NCBI GenBank assembly: GCA_037176905.1
Contig: JBBBWG010000415.1
Coordinates: forward strand, 1-33,156
Source: Azolla pinnata
Lineage: Eukaryota; Streptophyta; Polypodiopsida; Salviniales; Salviniaceae
Length of the DNA: 33,156 nt
Direction of reading: 5' to 3'
Position numbers and translations under genes: made by a program. Within the stretch, counting starts at the first letter, position 1, and each line of letters starts with the position of its first letter. Positions 22,542-32,839 of this stretch are shown here, in pieces. A model generated the notes under the pieces. That model was not told where the DNA came from, did no database searches, and saw only the letters and a list, made by a program, of their open reading frames with translations.

Positions 22542-24376
22542 AAAGCTAAAAAGGTCTAGTAAAGTGATCGTACAATTTATAATAGTTCTTAGATGAAAAT
22601 CAACTTCAGAGAAGAAAGAAGAAAACTGAAAAGAGCAGAATTAAGCAACAAAGAGTGTAATAAACCATTGATTATCATATTTTCTAGACTTTTGACCTCA
22701 TCAAGTATTTGCTTTCAAATAGTCGGTTCCTGATATGGAAAATATGCTTTGCCTATTTAGGTTATTATCAATAAGAACATTTAACTTCTATGGGCAAAAA
22801 ATATTGACCTTCTCTCTGCATCTTCCCGAAATGATGGCAGTAGGAAAGCATGATGCGAGGTTCCTAACAGCCAATCTCATCTGAAAGGAGCCAGAAACAT
22901 ACAAAAATTTATCTGGAAGGATCGAAACCAAGTTGCTAGAAAATGAACTTTTTTAAAAGATATATAACATTCACATACCGCTTCCGACATAATGGCCTTC
23001 TCAGGATCTTGAACAATAGGCGATAATGTTCCATCATAATCCAGAAACATGATGATCTGTTTACCTCTGGCTACTTCCACAATTTGGTCAAACTTGGCTA
23101 AGGCTGATGGGTGTTTTTGCTGATTGTAAGGACAGGCACACAAGAAAAACCAGGAATAGAATCTTAGGCTCCATCATCTCAAATAAATAAACTCGGATGG
23201 GAAATCATTTAGACATACAAACAGCATTTTATGTATAATAGGAGACATTAAAAGAGAAGCTCCTCAGCATTACAAGTTTTAGGGGAATCATAGATCACGG
23301 CAATATGGTTTGATAATATAGCCTCAGGAAAGTGCATCTAAAACTGCTTGATATACAAAGCATGGGTGAGAGAACTGCCTAAAAGGCATGGATATAGATC
23401 TCAACAGCATGATGACATACAGCAGACATTTTCAATATGCAAATCAGATAAGAAAAAAGAGGTACCCTTAACTAGGCATACGACGGGGAGACATTTGAGA
23501 AACTTTACAATCCAGGTTCAGGAACAGTTTCTCAATTTGAGAATCAGAAAGCAAGTGTATGCATAAAAAAACATAAAATGAGAAGGGATTTGAGAGACAT
23601 CCATAATCCAGGTTCAAAAACGTTTTTTTTTTTTGAAACCAAAAAAAAGAAGTTGTAAACCCTAACGAACAACATAATATGGACGAATATTTGAAAGAAT
23701 TGAGAGCATATTCTCAAGTTTCGAATTGAAAAAAGAAGGTATACACTTAACAAAGGAGATTTGATGGGTAAAGATTTGAGAGAGTTACCATCCACATTCG
23801 GTATTGCAAATCTACGCTGGTGTTATCAAAGGGATCTCCTTTGACACAACGAGAAGGTGGGGATGAGGCATTCATCGCTTCAATCCATCCATTTACAAGT
23901 GGTGCAAGGTCATTCTTCCCATGGCCAAGCCATAACTTTGAATATGGATAGTTCGACCCAGCGTTCGTTGGACATATTTGTAAAGGTGAATTCTTTACCC
24001 TTGTGTTGAACCTCGACGGATTAATCACTGACGCATCTGCAATCAGTCCATTGTCTTTAGAACCATAAGCCATGTTAGCAATTCCCCTCCCAAATTGTAG
24101 TTTTTCTACCCCTTCCTTTTCTTCTTCTTCTTCTTCTTCTTCTTCTTCTTCTTCGTCTTCTTCTTTTATAATATTCACTCTTTGCTTGCTTCTTTCCTCC
24201 ACAGTATTGAATGATTCCAATTCTGAAAAAAATGGTAAATTGGTTAGCAGAAAATATATGTCATGTACAAGGGGAGGCCGAGAGAAGAAGAAACAAAAAA
24301 ATAGGATCTTTAATCCATTGGCGAAAGCAAAATATCACAAGAAAGGAAGGACATTCTACCCGGCTGACTTACCCAT
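20635..24376 (-). CDS. TPP-like: Trehalose-6-phosphate phosphatase, 12 coding exons
   Basis: Exons in coding order: 24376-24373, 24222-23789, 23119-22979, 22880-22809, 22409-22293, 22188-22135, 22001-21900, 21778-21701, 21609-21540, 21280-21210, 21116-21027, 20709-20635. They total 1308 nt and give 435 aa. The enzyme removes phosphate from trehalose 6-phosphate, a sugar-status signal in plants. HAD-family motifs: DYDGTLSP from 173 (nucleophile D173, D175), SGR 211-213, GSHGMD 231-236, GDDRTDED 371-378. It ends [14 protein letters not shown] plus a short tail. The start is uncertain: ATG 24376 sits on a 4-nt coding piece before a 150-nt intron and gives an N-terminus with about 13 glutamates. 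The internal ATG at 24073 gives 384 aa, close to the usual plant TPP length. The exon 11 acceptor (CTCTGAAG) has a weak pyrimidine tract but gives the right phase and family sequence. Confidence 0.92.
22410..22808 (-). other. TPP intron 4 with GT and GA microsatellites
   Basis: A 399-nt intron between GRCREK and VFEFVG. A broken TG/GT tract lies at about 22447-22490 and a GA run at about 22499-22537 on the plus strand. No other content is recognised. Confidence 0.8.
23120..23788 (-). other. TPP intron 2 (669 nt)
   Basis: A phase-0 GT-AG intron between YRMWM and QKHPSAL. It contains short T/A homopolymers and two related stretches (around 23511-23600 and 23605-23720), each with a CCAGGTTCA-like or TTGAGAGAC-like motif. 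No gene seen. Confidence 0.7.
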
Positions 24377-24467
24377 GAACAGAATAGAGCCTATTCATAC
24401 GAATCCTTGCCCAAGAGAATGTAATGTTAGAATCGGCAGTGATGAGAATGCAGCCGTAATACGCCAT
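24075..24467 (-). promoter_or_regulatory. Upstream ORF across the first splice of TPP, ending one base before the internal ATG
   Basis: ATG at 24467 (context TCAATGGCG) opens MAYYGCILITADSN. With the 24372-24223 intron removed, the frame runs 80 codons through the GAA repeat as arginines and stops at TAA 24077-24075. One C then precedes ATG 24073 of the in-frame TPP start. This close stop-start spacing suggests either translational control by reinitiation or that TPP really starts at 24376 in the other frame. The splice donor GTAAGTCAG and the acceptor TTTTTTTCAG are both strong. Confidence 0.5.
24118..24166 (-). repeat. GAA trinucleotide repeat at the TPP N-terminus
   Basis: CTT repeats on the plus strand read GAA on the coding strand and give a poly-glutamate run in the TPP frame of the longer form. 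Whole-codon length changes would leave the frame intact. Confidence 0.9.
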
Positions 24468-24469
24468 TG

Positions 24470-25440
24470 AAAAGCCAAGGGCAGAGAAACGAAATTCGAA
24501 GAGAAGAAACAAAGGATCTTGATCAGTGATATGGCCCATCAGGGAATTGAAACAAAAAAAAAGAATCCAAATAAGTTTAATGTGCGCATCTATTTAGAAC
24601 AGAGGACAATACAAAGATAGCAAGGGAGCACATTAGGGATTTGGAATGCATTACAAGCATCACTACAAAAATGTATAGAGAGAGAGAGAGCAGAGAGAAA
24701 TAACAAGAATAGGACAGGGGCACGCGAGGGTTTGTAAATGCATCAGCGATGTCGTTACAAATGTAAATGTGGTGAGGAGAGGGAAGAGCAATGTGGTTTG
24801 CAAATGCACATGGAATGCGGAGAGGGAAGCGCACATTAGGGCTTCCGGATGCATTGGAGGCATCACTACAATCACAACGAGAATGCATTGGGGGGCGGTG
24901 AAGGAGAAAAAGAGAAGAGCCCAGACAATTCCAATGCTGGAAGAAATAAAGATCGTGTGAGGGCTGGATGGAGCCCGTGCCATGGAAGCGGGTGCATGGA
25001 GGGCGGCGGCACCGTGGAATCAAAGAAGAAGCTTTTCTTCAGTATGGGGGAGAGAAGAAGCCAAAGGATTGGCGGATATGGAAGAAGGAATGCAAGAGGG
25101 GGAAGCAATCAAGAGAACAAACAGCAATGAAATGAGCATAGGCATGCATCAGCAGCATCATAATCAGCAGCAGCAGCAGCATCAGCATCATCATCATCAG
25201 CACGAGGAAGAATCCAGCGACAAGAAAGCAGAGAGAAGCAACGCAGAGAGAGAAGGGAGGGGGGGAGAGAGAGAGAGAGAGAGAGAGATTTACATGCGGT
25301 GCTGGTGAAGATCGATCTGCCTGCTCGGAGATGGAGAATGGAGAAGGAGATTGGAGATTGGAGAAGAAGAAGAAAAGGTCTGATGGAGGGAGAAGAGATG
25401 CTTAAATAGAACAGAAGAGAAGAGAAGAGAACAGAGAAGG
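24470..25440 (-). promoter_or_regulatory. Upstream region of TPP (leader and/or promoter)
   Basis: Purine-rich on the plus strand, with GA runs at about 24679-24690 and 25265-25288 and a CAGCAG/CATCAT repeat at about 25149-25200. No protein family is recognisable. I could not place a TATA box or transcription start with confidence. Confidence 0.4.
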
Positions 25441-25449
25441 CCCACACGT

Positions 25450-25740
25450 GTGAGCGAGGATGTATGCATGCATGGCAACCGCATGCGTGCACATGCATGC
25501 CAGCATGGATGCATCGCATGGACACATACCATGCGATGGGCGGTGGCGACATGCATGCATGCATGCATTCATTCATACGGTGCGATGCATGCACATGCAA
25601 TGGTTTGCAATATGCATGATGGTGGGCTGGTGACATGCGTGCATTCATGCGGTGCGATGCGTGTATGCATGCATGCACATCGCATTGTATGAATGCATGC
25701 ATGTGTATGCATGTGTATGCATGCATGCATGCATATAGCT
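25450..25740. repeat. CATG/GCATGC-rich simple sequence
   Basis: Interspersed GCATGCATG runs with CATTCATGCGGTGCGATG-like segments repeated at about 25560-25590 and 25635-25665. Long reverse-strand frames rich in M, H, A and C are repeat translations. Confidence 0.85.
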
Positions 25741-25920
25741 CCTTCTGATTGGTAGCCCCACATGCATGCATGCAATTGCTTCTGATTGGTGGTAGCCCCA
25801 CATGCATGCATGCATGCAATTGCTTCTGATTGGTGGTAGCCCCACATGCATGCATGCATGCATGCATGCATACAGCTTCTTCTGATTGGTAGCCCCACAT
25901 TCATGCATGCATGCATGCTT
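25741..25920. repeat. Four tandem units pairing CTGATTGG with CATGCATG runs
   Basis: CTGATTGG occurs at 25745, 25782, 25826 and 25882, each followed by GGTAGCCCCACAT or TAGCCCCACAT and then a run of 2-6 GCAT units. Spacing grows (37, 44, 56) mainly through more GCAT units. CTGATTGG is the reverse complement of CCAATCAG, a CCAAT-box match. CATGCATG is the RY element bound by B3 factors of the ABI3/FUS3/LEC2 group. The array is about 1.4-1.5 kb upstream of the TPP ATG. Confidence 0.85.
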
Positions 25921-26580
25921 CTCTAATGAGGCCAAAGTTTCGCAGTTTCCCTGGGGGCACATTGGTTATTAGCGAAACGGCCCACGGATCTCGAATGCAG
26001 AGAGACACAAACAGAGTCAGAGAGACAGAGAGACAGAGAGACAGAGAGAGAGAGAGAGAGCAGAAGCGAATTATTATAGTATTTGTCGAATCCGATGAGC
26101 CATGAAAATATGCCACGGAATGCCGCCCAACGTGTTCAAGCATCCGAACGATCGTCTGTCTTGCTCGTCATACTCGGATAACCCAAGACATGTTTGCTCT
26201 TCCCCAAAAGAGAGCCCCCCACACAGAGGGGAAGTTAAGCCTTCTCTTGCTCGACAACAGGCTGGAGGATGAGGCCTCTTGATCTTGGTCGACGTCAAAA
26301 AAGAAAAAACAATGCCGGATTTTGGGCTGGAGGAGATGCCAGATGTTTTTGCTTGATCGTCCGATCTGTCTGCTCCGCTTGTCGTCGCTAACGCACTGGA
26401 ATCGCAAGGATGGATGAGTGCATGGACCCCGATTCCTGCGATGGCATTTTCATGGCATGGCATGGCAAGGGCCCCAGTTCCCGACCAGTGCTTTTCTGGT
26501 CGGATCTTATGGCGGTGGTTAAATGGATTCCAACCATCATTCCGATGTTTTGATGACAGCGGTGACGATGACGATGATGG

Positions 26581-26621
<41 letters not shown>

Positions 26622-28400
26622 GTGATTCAGGACCAACTGTCGCACAAACATAACTTCCATCTAATTGTCTGTTTCCTTTCGGATCGTATAAGAACCCGAT
26701 ATTTTTTTTACCTTCTATAAGCATTTGGATGATTCGTATTCGTAGATCGTCATCGTGCAGACTCTCACAGACGAGTGGAGAGACAGACGGCACTGTACGC
26801 CCTGCCTGATGGCTCGTATTGGCCTAAAACAGACATTACCGTATCTTTCTTCTTTCTTCTTGTGCCTTCTGTTTCTCGCTGTTTTTTTTTTTTTTTAACC
26901 AGCCATTCGACGCGTTCGATGCTCAATAAGCACGAACGGGAGATCGGCGCGAGCTTTCTTTTTCCGCTTCCTGTCAGTGGGGGCAGACGAACGAATGATT
27001 CCGTTCCGTTTACAGTTAGAGAATCGAGCGCGAATTAAAACTGACCAACCAACTAACCAACCAACTAATTATATATCTCGTTGTCGTCGATCGGTGTTGT
27101 TGCGCTTAGCACTAAGAAGAGCCGGATTCTGGCGCTCCACCGAGACATTGTCGAGCTCGCGCACAGGGGAGGGAAAAAAAAAAGCAAAGCCATTAATCGC
27201 GCAGTTAGTTAAGTTAGTTGCTCGATCGCGATGGTGGGATCGAAAAAAAAGGAAGATCGTAATGCCAACAGAAAGCGCGATCGATCTTTTGCTTGGAGCC
27301 CACTCTTCCCCAATGCAAAAAAAAAAGGTGGTAAAAACTAAAAGAAGAAGAAGAAGAAGAATGCCTTGGGCTCCAAGCAAAAGCTAGGTCAAATAACAAC
27401 AGCACGGCGAGGCGAAAATGCAGAAAACCAACAGTAAAACCATGCATGCATTCATGCATTCCTGCATTCATGCACATGGCCATGCCTTGGATCATCATGC
27501 CATGCCCTGCCATTATGCTCTTTGCCTTTGGACCGATTCGTAAAAACGATCGATGAGCTACTTACTTAACTTCTTGAAATTTGTTTTGAAATAGTCAAAA
27601 GAGCAACCAAAACATCTACATGTGTTTTTTTACGGTTCTTGTGGTGTTATGCAAATCGATAATCCCACGACATTACCACGTTGGACGAGAAATCGGCGTC
27701 GAAATCTGGCGGACGAGAAATTTATTCGCATAGATAGATTTCTTACTCCGCAGATTCGGCCACCGTTTTCTGGAAGCTTCTAGAAGCCTCTAGAACCTCC
27801 CCAATTTTTAGGCATGCATGCAATGCATAGTTTATTGAGAATAACTCTTCTTCTTCTTCAAGAAACTATCCTTGCTCAACTATACCTAGCTAGCTAGTTA
27901 AATGAGCATTAACCGAAATCGTAAACAAAATCCACATATTATTAGTAGGGCTTCGTCGGTCAATGTTTCAGAATGTGGGTTTCTGAAACATGTCCCTAAA
28001 CCCATGTATACATTCATTCATTCATTCATTCATTCATTCATTCATTCATGCATCATATAGACACCACACATATATATTATATATAAGAGGCCTGCGATTT
28101 CGGAATCTCACCTGAAGAATCCACAAGAACAGGACTCTCAGTCGTCGTCGATTTGCACACATGGGCTCGTTCGCTGCGCAGCGACTTCTTCTTTTCTCCC
28201 TTTTCGAAAAAAGAAAAGCCCCCACCGGTTCATGCTCCGATGATGCATTCCACAGATCTGAATTTGCTCATAAGTTTCTACACAGATCTGATCTCCACCA
28301 ACTCCGCATATCAATACGAGAAAGAAATCAACGCAACCAAAGATCTTGTCGCTCAGGATCTTCAAACATTTTTCCTTCTCCAAACTTTCTTCACTTGAGC
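25921..28400. other. Gene-free stretch with simple repeats
   Basis: No conserved protein was found. Simple sequences include a GAGACA/GA tract (about 26018-26060), a GAT run (about 26566-26622) whose translations give poly-D, poly-H, poly-M or poly-S frames, and ATTC repeats at 28011-28048. A nearly continuous frame at 26074-26793 on the minus strand contains the GAT repeat and matches no family I know. Confidence 0.6.
28011..28048. repeat. ATTC tetranucleotide microsatellite
   Basis: About nine ATTC units, followed by ATGCATCAT. Confidence 0.95.
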
Positions 28401-28533
28401 TTTGGTTTTTGACAAATCTGTGCTCCCATTCATTGCAAAACCAGGCCTTGAAGTATCATCCACGTGACCAAAATAGCACTAGCGATTGTTTGTAAACCAC
28501 ATACTTCCTGTATGGTTAGCTCATTCCATAAAA

Positions 28534-28783
28534 GTCATATCTCATCTTCTCAACCTTGTTTTCTTCCCTGGTGAGAGAGACCGAGCTCAAATTCGTATCT
28601 TCATTTTATTTCAAATGGGAGTAAATAACTCAAATGCGGAAAAGAAACGGTTAACCTTCCACCAAGTCATATCTCATCTTCTCACCTTTTGCCTGGTGAG
28701 ACCAGATTTGTATCTTCACTATACTTCAATAGGGGTAAGTAAGTAACTGAAATGCGGAAAATAAACAGTTAGCCTTCCACAAA
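28534..28783. repeat. Tandem duplication, period about 132 bp
   Basis: GTCATATCTCATCTTCTCA starts at 28534 and again at 28666. Both copies continue through CTGGTGAGA, GTATCTTCA, AAATGCGGAAAA and CCTTCCAC, with scattered differences. Confidence 0.9.
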
Positions 28784-29747
28784 CTATAGAAATGAACCCT
28801 TTTTACTTCTTTTGTGTAAGAGGTTTTCCGTGGTCATATTATCCACCAGCTACAGATTAATTGAACTTGAAATCAGGTTGATTTGCTACTTTGGCAGCGT
28901 GAGTTCTCATGAAATTACTGGGAGCTCTTTTAAGGACTAGGTCCTTGGAATCATTCTTGTATTGGTCTTTTCTCAAAAGAAAACTTTCATCCAAACTATA
29001 TTTGTAAGTAATTTTGTGACTATACCAACAAACCTTATCACGAAATTCAAGCAGTTACCTAAATGTCTTATAGGCCCGCAAGGACAATGTATCTATTGCA
29101 CTTATTTGTTGATCCTTTCGCATCAAGACCAAATTTCCAAAAAATAATCATTCAACTAGCAATAGAGTGTCAGGAAAATCCTGCTCTAAGAAAAACATAT
29201 GGCAATAGTGTTACATATTGGTATCACTTTGGACATAATATTAGCCCTTGGGCAGTTGCTTATTGATATCAAGTGAAATCTTGTTTTGTTTTCCAAATAT
29301 GAACCCCAACATACATAAGAACTGAATACGTCGATATCTTTACCAATAAGCATACATATAGAGAAACTTTAGCATTCCATAAACCCACTGCGCCTTTTTT
29401 GTACACAAAGGAATCTAAGGCATGGATTTTACATTGGAAGCCTTAATTGACATTGGAAGTAAGAGTACACTATTTGCGTGAACCATAACATGGTCTCAAT
29501 ATCTCAAAACTCTACCTCATTACTGTCTTCACAGTAATAAACTCAAAGCACATTGTAAGAGTGAGTAGATAGATCTCCAGGACATTAAGGATGCCTTAAA
29601 ACTTGTTCATATAGACCATAAATGCTCCAAGTCATCTTGCAAAGCGTCTCCACATTTCTTTGGGATTTGTGTGAAAAGATTTACAAAAACCCTATAAGGT
29701 AACAATAGATTTCATTTGCACGCTCTCCCTTAGCTGATCAGGTTGAG

Positions 29748-29980
29748 TAAAAGCAGTTGCTCAGAGCAGATAAGGAAGGAAGTTCGAGTAAAACCAGTTG
29801 CTCATAAGCCAATAGGTGCACATATTGCACACAAACCTTTCTTTGTATCATTGCCCCAAATAGTATAGCTAGCTTATGTCCAATCATAATGAAGAAAGAT
29901 CATCTAAAACCAGTTGCTCATGGGCCAATAGTGCCCATATATAGTTTAGCTGGCCATGTCCCCAATCATAGTAATTTTAT
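29748..29980. repeat. Diverged tandem duplication, period about 116 bp
   Basis: TAAAACCAGTTGCTCAT at 29789 and 29905, each followed by GCCAATAG, a TATAG(T)-TAGCT segment and CCAATCATA. A weaker partial copy, TAAAAGCAGTTGCTCAG, lies at 29748. Confidence 0.8.
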
Positions 29981-30577
29981 ATGTATTTGTGTTCATGTAG
30001 TCTCCATGATCTAAGGTGGTCCATATTTACCAATCTTGCAGGTTTTCCAAAGTTAATTTGAAAACATGCCACCACACCTTTATCTAGTGCAAAAGCATCG
30101 GGTGAATTTGCCATATTGGCTGCACATCAGACATGACTGAATCAATAAGCCAGGTCATTAACGCTTGGCGAATCGACTTAATCACCAACGCTTCAAATTC
30201 ATTTACCTTTCACCATTACAATGACTTCAGATTCAATGTGCTGTTTTTCGTCTTCACAGGCAACTCCATATCTGATATGGTGGTTCTGTTCTTCTTCATA
30301 AACAACACTTACTTTTAAAGAAACATTTTTTCTTCATACACAGTATACATGTACTGAAAATCATCACTAAATCTCTTGCTATGTATAGGAAGTTATGGTA
30401 ATTCATCTTCTTGACTAACATGAGTTCAAACAAGCTCAAAAATGTTCGGCTGCCAAACAAATTAAGATTGGGCATTGCCTTGATATGTATATGAACACAC
30501 AGCTTCCTGGACTTGTTTGCTTTGTATGATGGTATGACCTTCAAACCAAGGTTTACCCCTTTGTATCATAGAGTCGA

Positions 30578-30901
30578 TATAATATGCACAACTTATCAAT
30601 GTTTCAACACCATTTTGATGTAACATGTTGAAACCATGCAATTGAGTTCCTGTAGGCCCTTCCAACAACTGGCATGAGGCTCAACACGAATACTTCATAT
30701 TTCTTTATGAACTTTTCAGAGTGTGGTCATGAATCTCCCTATAATATGCACAATTTATCAATATTTCAACACCACATTCTTATAACAAGTTGACACCATG
30801 CAATTGATTTTCCAAACACAAATTCATTGCCATGCGGCTCAACACAAATACTAAATATTCCTTATGAATTTTTCAGAGTGCCTTCACGAATCTCCCTATA
30901 T
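30578..30901. repeat. Tandem duplication, period about 162 bp
   Basis: TATAATATGCACA starts at 30578 and 30740. Both copies continue through TTATCAAT, TTTCAACACCA, ACCATGCAATTGA, GGCTCAACAC and TTTTTCAGAGTG-like text to GAATCTCCCTATA. Confidence 0.9.
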
Positions 30902-31040
30902 TTTTTCTTCCCAAAAAACTGATGATTTCAAGTGCGCTTCTTGCATCTTATCAAACTCCACGTAAGCAGAGCTAGAGAAAGATAATTCTCACTTCTAATA
31001 GTAGTGAGTTAGTTATCACAACTTCAGAACTGGAACTATA

Positions 31041-31136
31041 TGTTGAGTGATAAACTTTGTGTATCTAGGCAATGTTGAGTGAGAACCTTTATGTATCTAG
31101 ACAATGTTGAGTGAAAACCTTTGTGTATCTCGGTAA
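31041..31136. repeat. Three copies of a 32-bp minisatellite
   Basis: TGTTGAGTGA at 31041, 31073 and 31105, each followed by an AA-ACCTTTGTGTATCT-like segment. The period is exactly 32 with a few substitutions. Confidence 0.9.
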
Positions 31137-32228
31137 AGATCAGGCACAGGATAAGCCATTCTGTGAGAAATGTGGTCTCTAAAAACAATGAGAAAATCCT
31201 TTCACAATTCTAAGAACACGATGATGAGAAACAAAGAATAACTTAAAACGACCTCAAATAAGGCACTAAAATAATACCAAAAATGGTGATGTACGTATGA
31301 TGTTAGACAAACAGTCGTAAAATGATTAGCTTGATAACTTGAAAAGCTAAACTACTTAACCCTATGCAATACTACATTAAAAGTGATGAAGATATCCATA
31401 AGGATCATGTCTACATGAACAGGAGAAAAGATGCACCCAAAAACCTTGAACTATACAGCCCTGATATGAAGGCTCATCATCTTGAAGGATATGTCCAAGA
31501 AAAGCATCAAAACCCGCTCCAAACAGCATCAGATCTGAAGGGATGTGTATATTAACTCCACACTGCATTGCTACGTCTGCCACCCACTACATATATAACA
31601 ATATGTTTAGATGTTCATATGACTATCTCGAAGACATCCCATTCTTGCATTTTTGACCGAGATACAAAATCACAGCTGTCAACAAGCACACACTTGATCC
31701 TTCAATGAAAAGATTTTGCTAGAGTCTATGTGTGTACTCAAACTTTGTGGTGCATATATGCTTAACTTCAGGGAAAATTAGCTCGTCAAAGCCAAAGCAG
31801 AATAAATCATTACTACATCAAAAGATATGGTACAGAAACATGAAAATTTCTTATAAATTTTGGAGTTGTATGCTAACTTACTAGATACTCTCATGCAAAA
31901 AGAAAATGAAAACGAGAAAGAAAGGAGACCATGTACAAAAAAAAACTGGTTTTTTTCCACTCTTATTTTCACATAGAGAAATCTGACTACAATGGATTCC
32001 CTACATATGTATATGTAGCCAAGAAAGAGAAATTTACAAATTTTGAAAGAAAACAAAATACTTGGAACGCAGAAAAGAAGGTTTTTGAGGGTGCCAGGAA
32101 TTCAATTCCCGGTGGAGGCAACAAATCTTCATATGAAGCTTCCTTGTTAGAAGAGATAAGAAGAGGGAGGCACCTTGGTGATAGGACGGAAAACAAAATG
32201 GAAAGAACAATGTTGAGCAACGCTTTTT

Positions 32229-32512
32229 TTATCGTTGTTGTTCACCTTGACGTTGGGGATGAGCCACAGATGTGACGGTTGCGGAGGTGGGATCGGTTGG
32301 CAGAGATGGAATAGTCTGCGAGAACAAACAAGATGAAGATATGAAGAACGAGAGGGAGAGAAAGAGGGGGAGTACGAGTAGAGGGAGAGATGATGCATCG
32401 TTACCAAGTCGGGCTTGAAGATGTTGTGGACGACGGAGGCGCCGAGCAGCAGAGAGGAGAGACAGACGAAGAAGGAGACGCCCATGGAAGGAGTTCCGAT
32501 CGGATTCGCCAT
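32229..32512 (-). CDS. 64-aa single-pass membrane protein resembling UQCC6/Brawnin, two exons
   Basis: Coding exons 32512-32405 and 32315-32229, with an 89-nt GT-AG intron in phase 0. The protein starts MANPIGTPSMGVSFFV, has one hydrophobic helix (about residues 11-27), then VVHNIFKPDL joined across the splice to TIPSLPTDP, and ends GEQQR. A small N-terminal membrane helix followed by VVH-x3-KPDLTIP matches what I recall of the DUF4516/UQCC6 (Brawnin, C12orf73) family of roughly 60-80 aa. Those are inner mitochondrial membrane proteins needed for respiratory complex III assembly. In-frame ATGs upstream (32575, 32563) would add an Arg-rich extension of 21 or 17 aa; I prefer 32512 because of its context (GAGATGG) and length. 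Function is inferred from the motif alone. Confidence 0.72.
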
Positions 32513-32663
32513 CTCTGCGCATACGCTACCTCGCCTCGCCTCCTGTCTGCGCGTGTATTGCATACGTACACGCATACGGACACAAGTACAAGCGTATTCT
32601 CATTCGTATCCGTATACGTATCCGTATATGTACGAGTATGTATGTATAAAAAACATATACATA

Positions 32664-32761
32664 CATACATGCATAGATCTCTTTGTATGCTGCGTGTATA
32701 TGTACATGTGTGCATATGTGCACGCTTGCATACATGCATAGATCTCTTTGTATGTTGTATG
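32664..32761. repeat. Direct repeat upstream of the small minus-strand gene, period 65
   Basis: CATACATGCATAGATCTC followed by TTTGTATG occurs at 32664 and 32729. It sits in a TATG/TACG alternating region containing TTTTTTATACAT on the minus strand (about 32646-32656), a possible but unproven TATA-like element about 135 nt above the ATG. Confidence 0.7.
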
Positions 32762-32839
32762 TGTATACGTTGTATGTTTTACGTGTCGGAATTCCTCTTA
32801 ACATATCATTTGCAGGTTTGGAATCAACAGGAGCAGTAA

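Larger units (their letters stand above)
28401..32228. other. Gene-free stretch with several independent tandem duplications
   Basis: AT-rich sequence without a recognisable gene. Short frames at 28962-29266, 30133-30318 and 31364-31583 match nothing I know. The local duplications are listed separately. The stretch may be eroded mobile-element sequence, but no terminal repeats, target duplications or transposase/reverse-transcriptase motifs are visible. The last few hundred bases are probably the 3' untranslated region of the small minus-strand gene. Confidence 0.5.

Noticed and set aside
25109-25962. Minus-strand frames rich in MHACMH
   Set aside because: Translations of CATG repeats, all frames open, no family resemblance.
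26074-26793. Minus-strand 239-codon frame with a serine run
   Set aside because: The serine run is the GAT repeat read in one of several open frames. The rest matches no family known to me and has no supporting splice pattern.
31377-31583. Minus-strand 68-codon frame (LMLFGAGFDAFLGHILQDDE)
   Set aside because: Looks somewhat protein-like, but there is no recognised family, no splice partners and no repeat-element context to support a gene.
28401-32228. Retrotransposon
   Set aside because: No reverse transcriptase, integrase or transposase motifs, no long terminal repeats and no target-site duplication seen. The repeats are local tandem copies.
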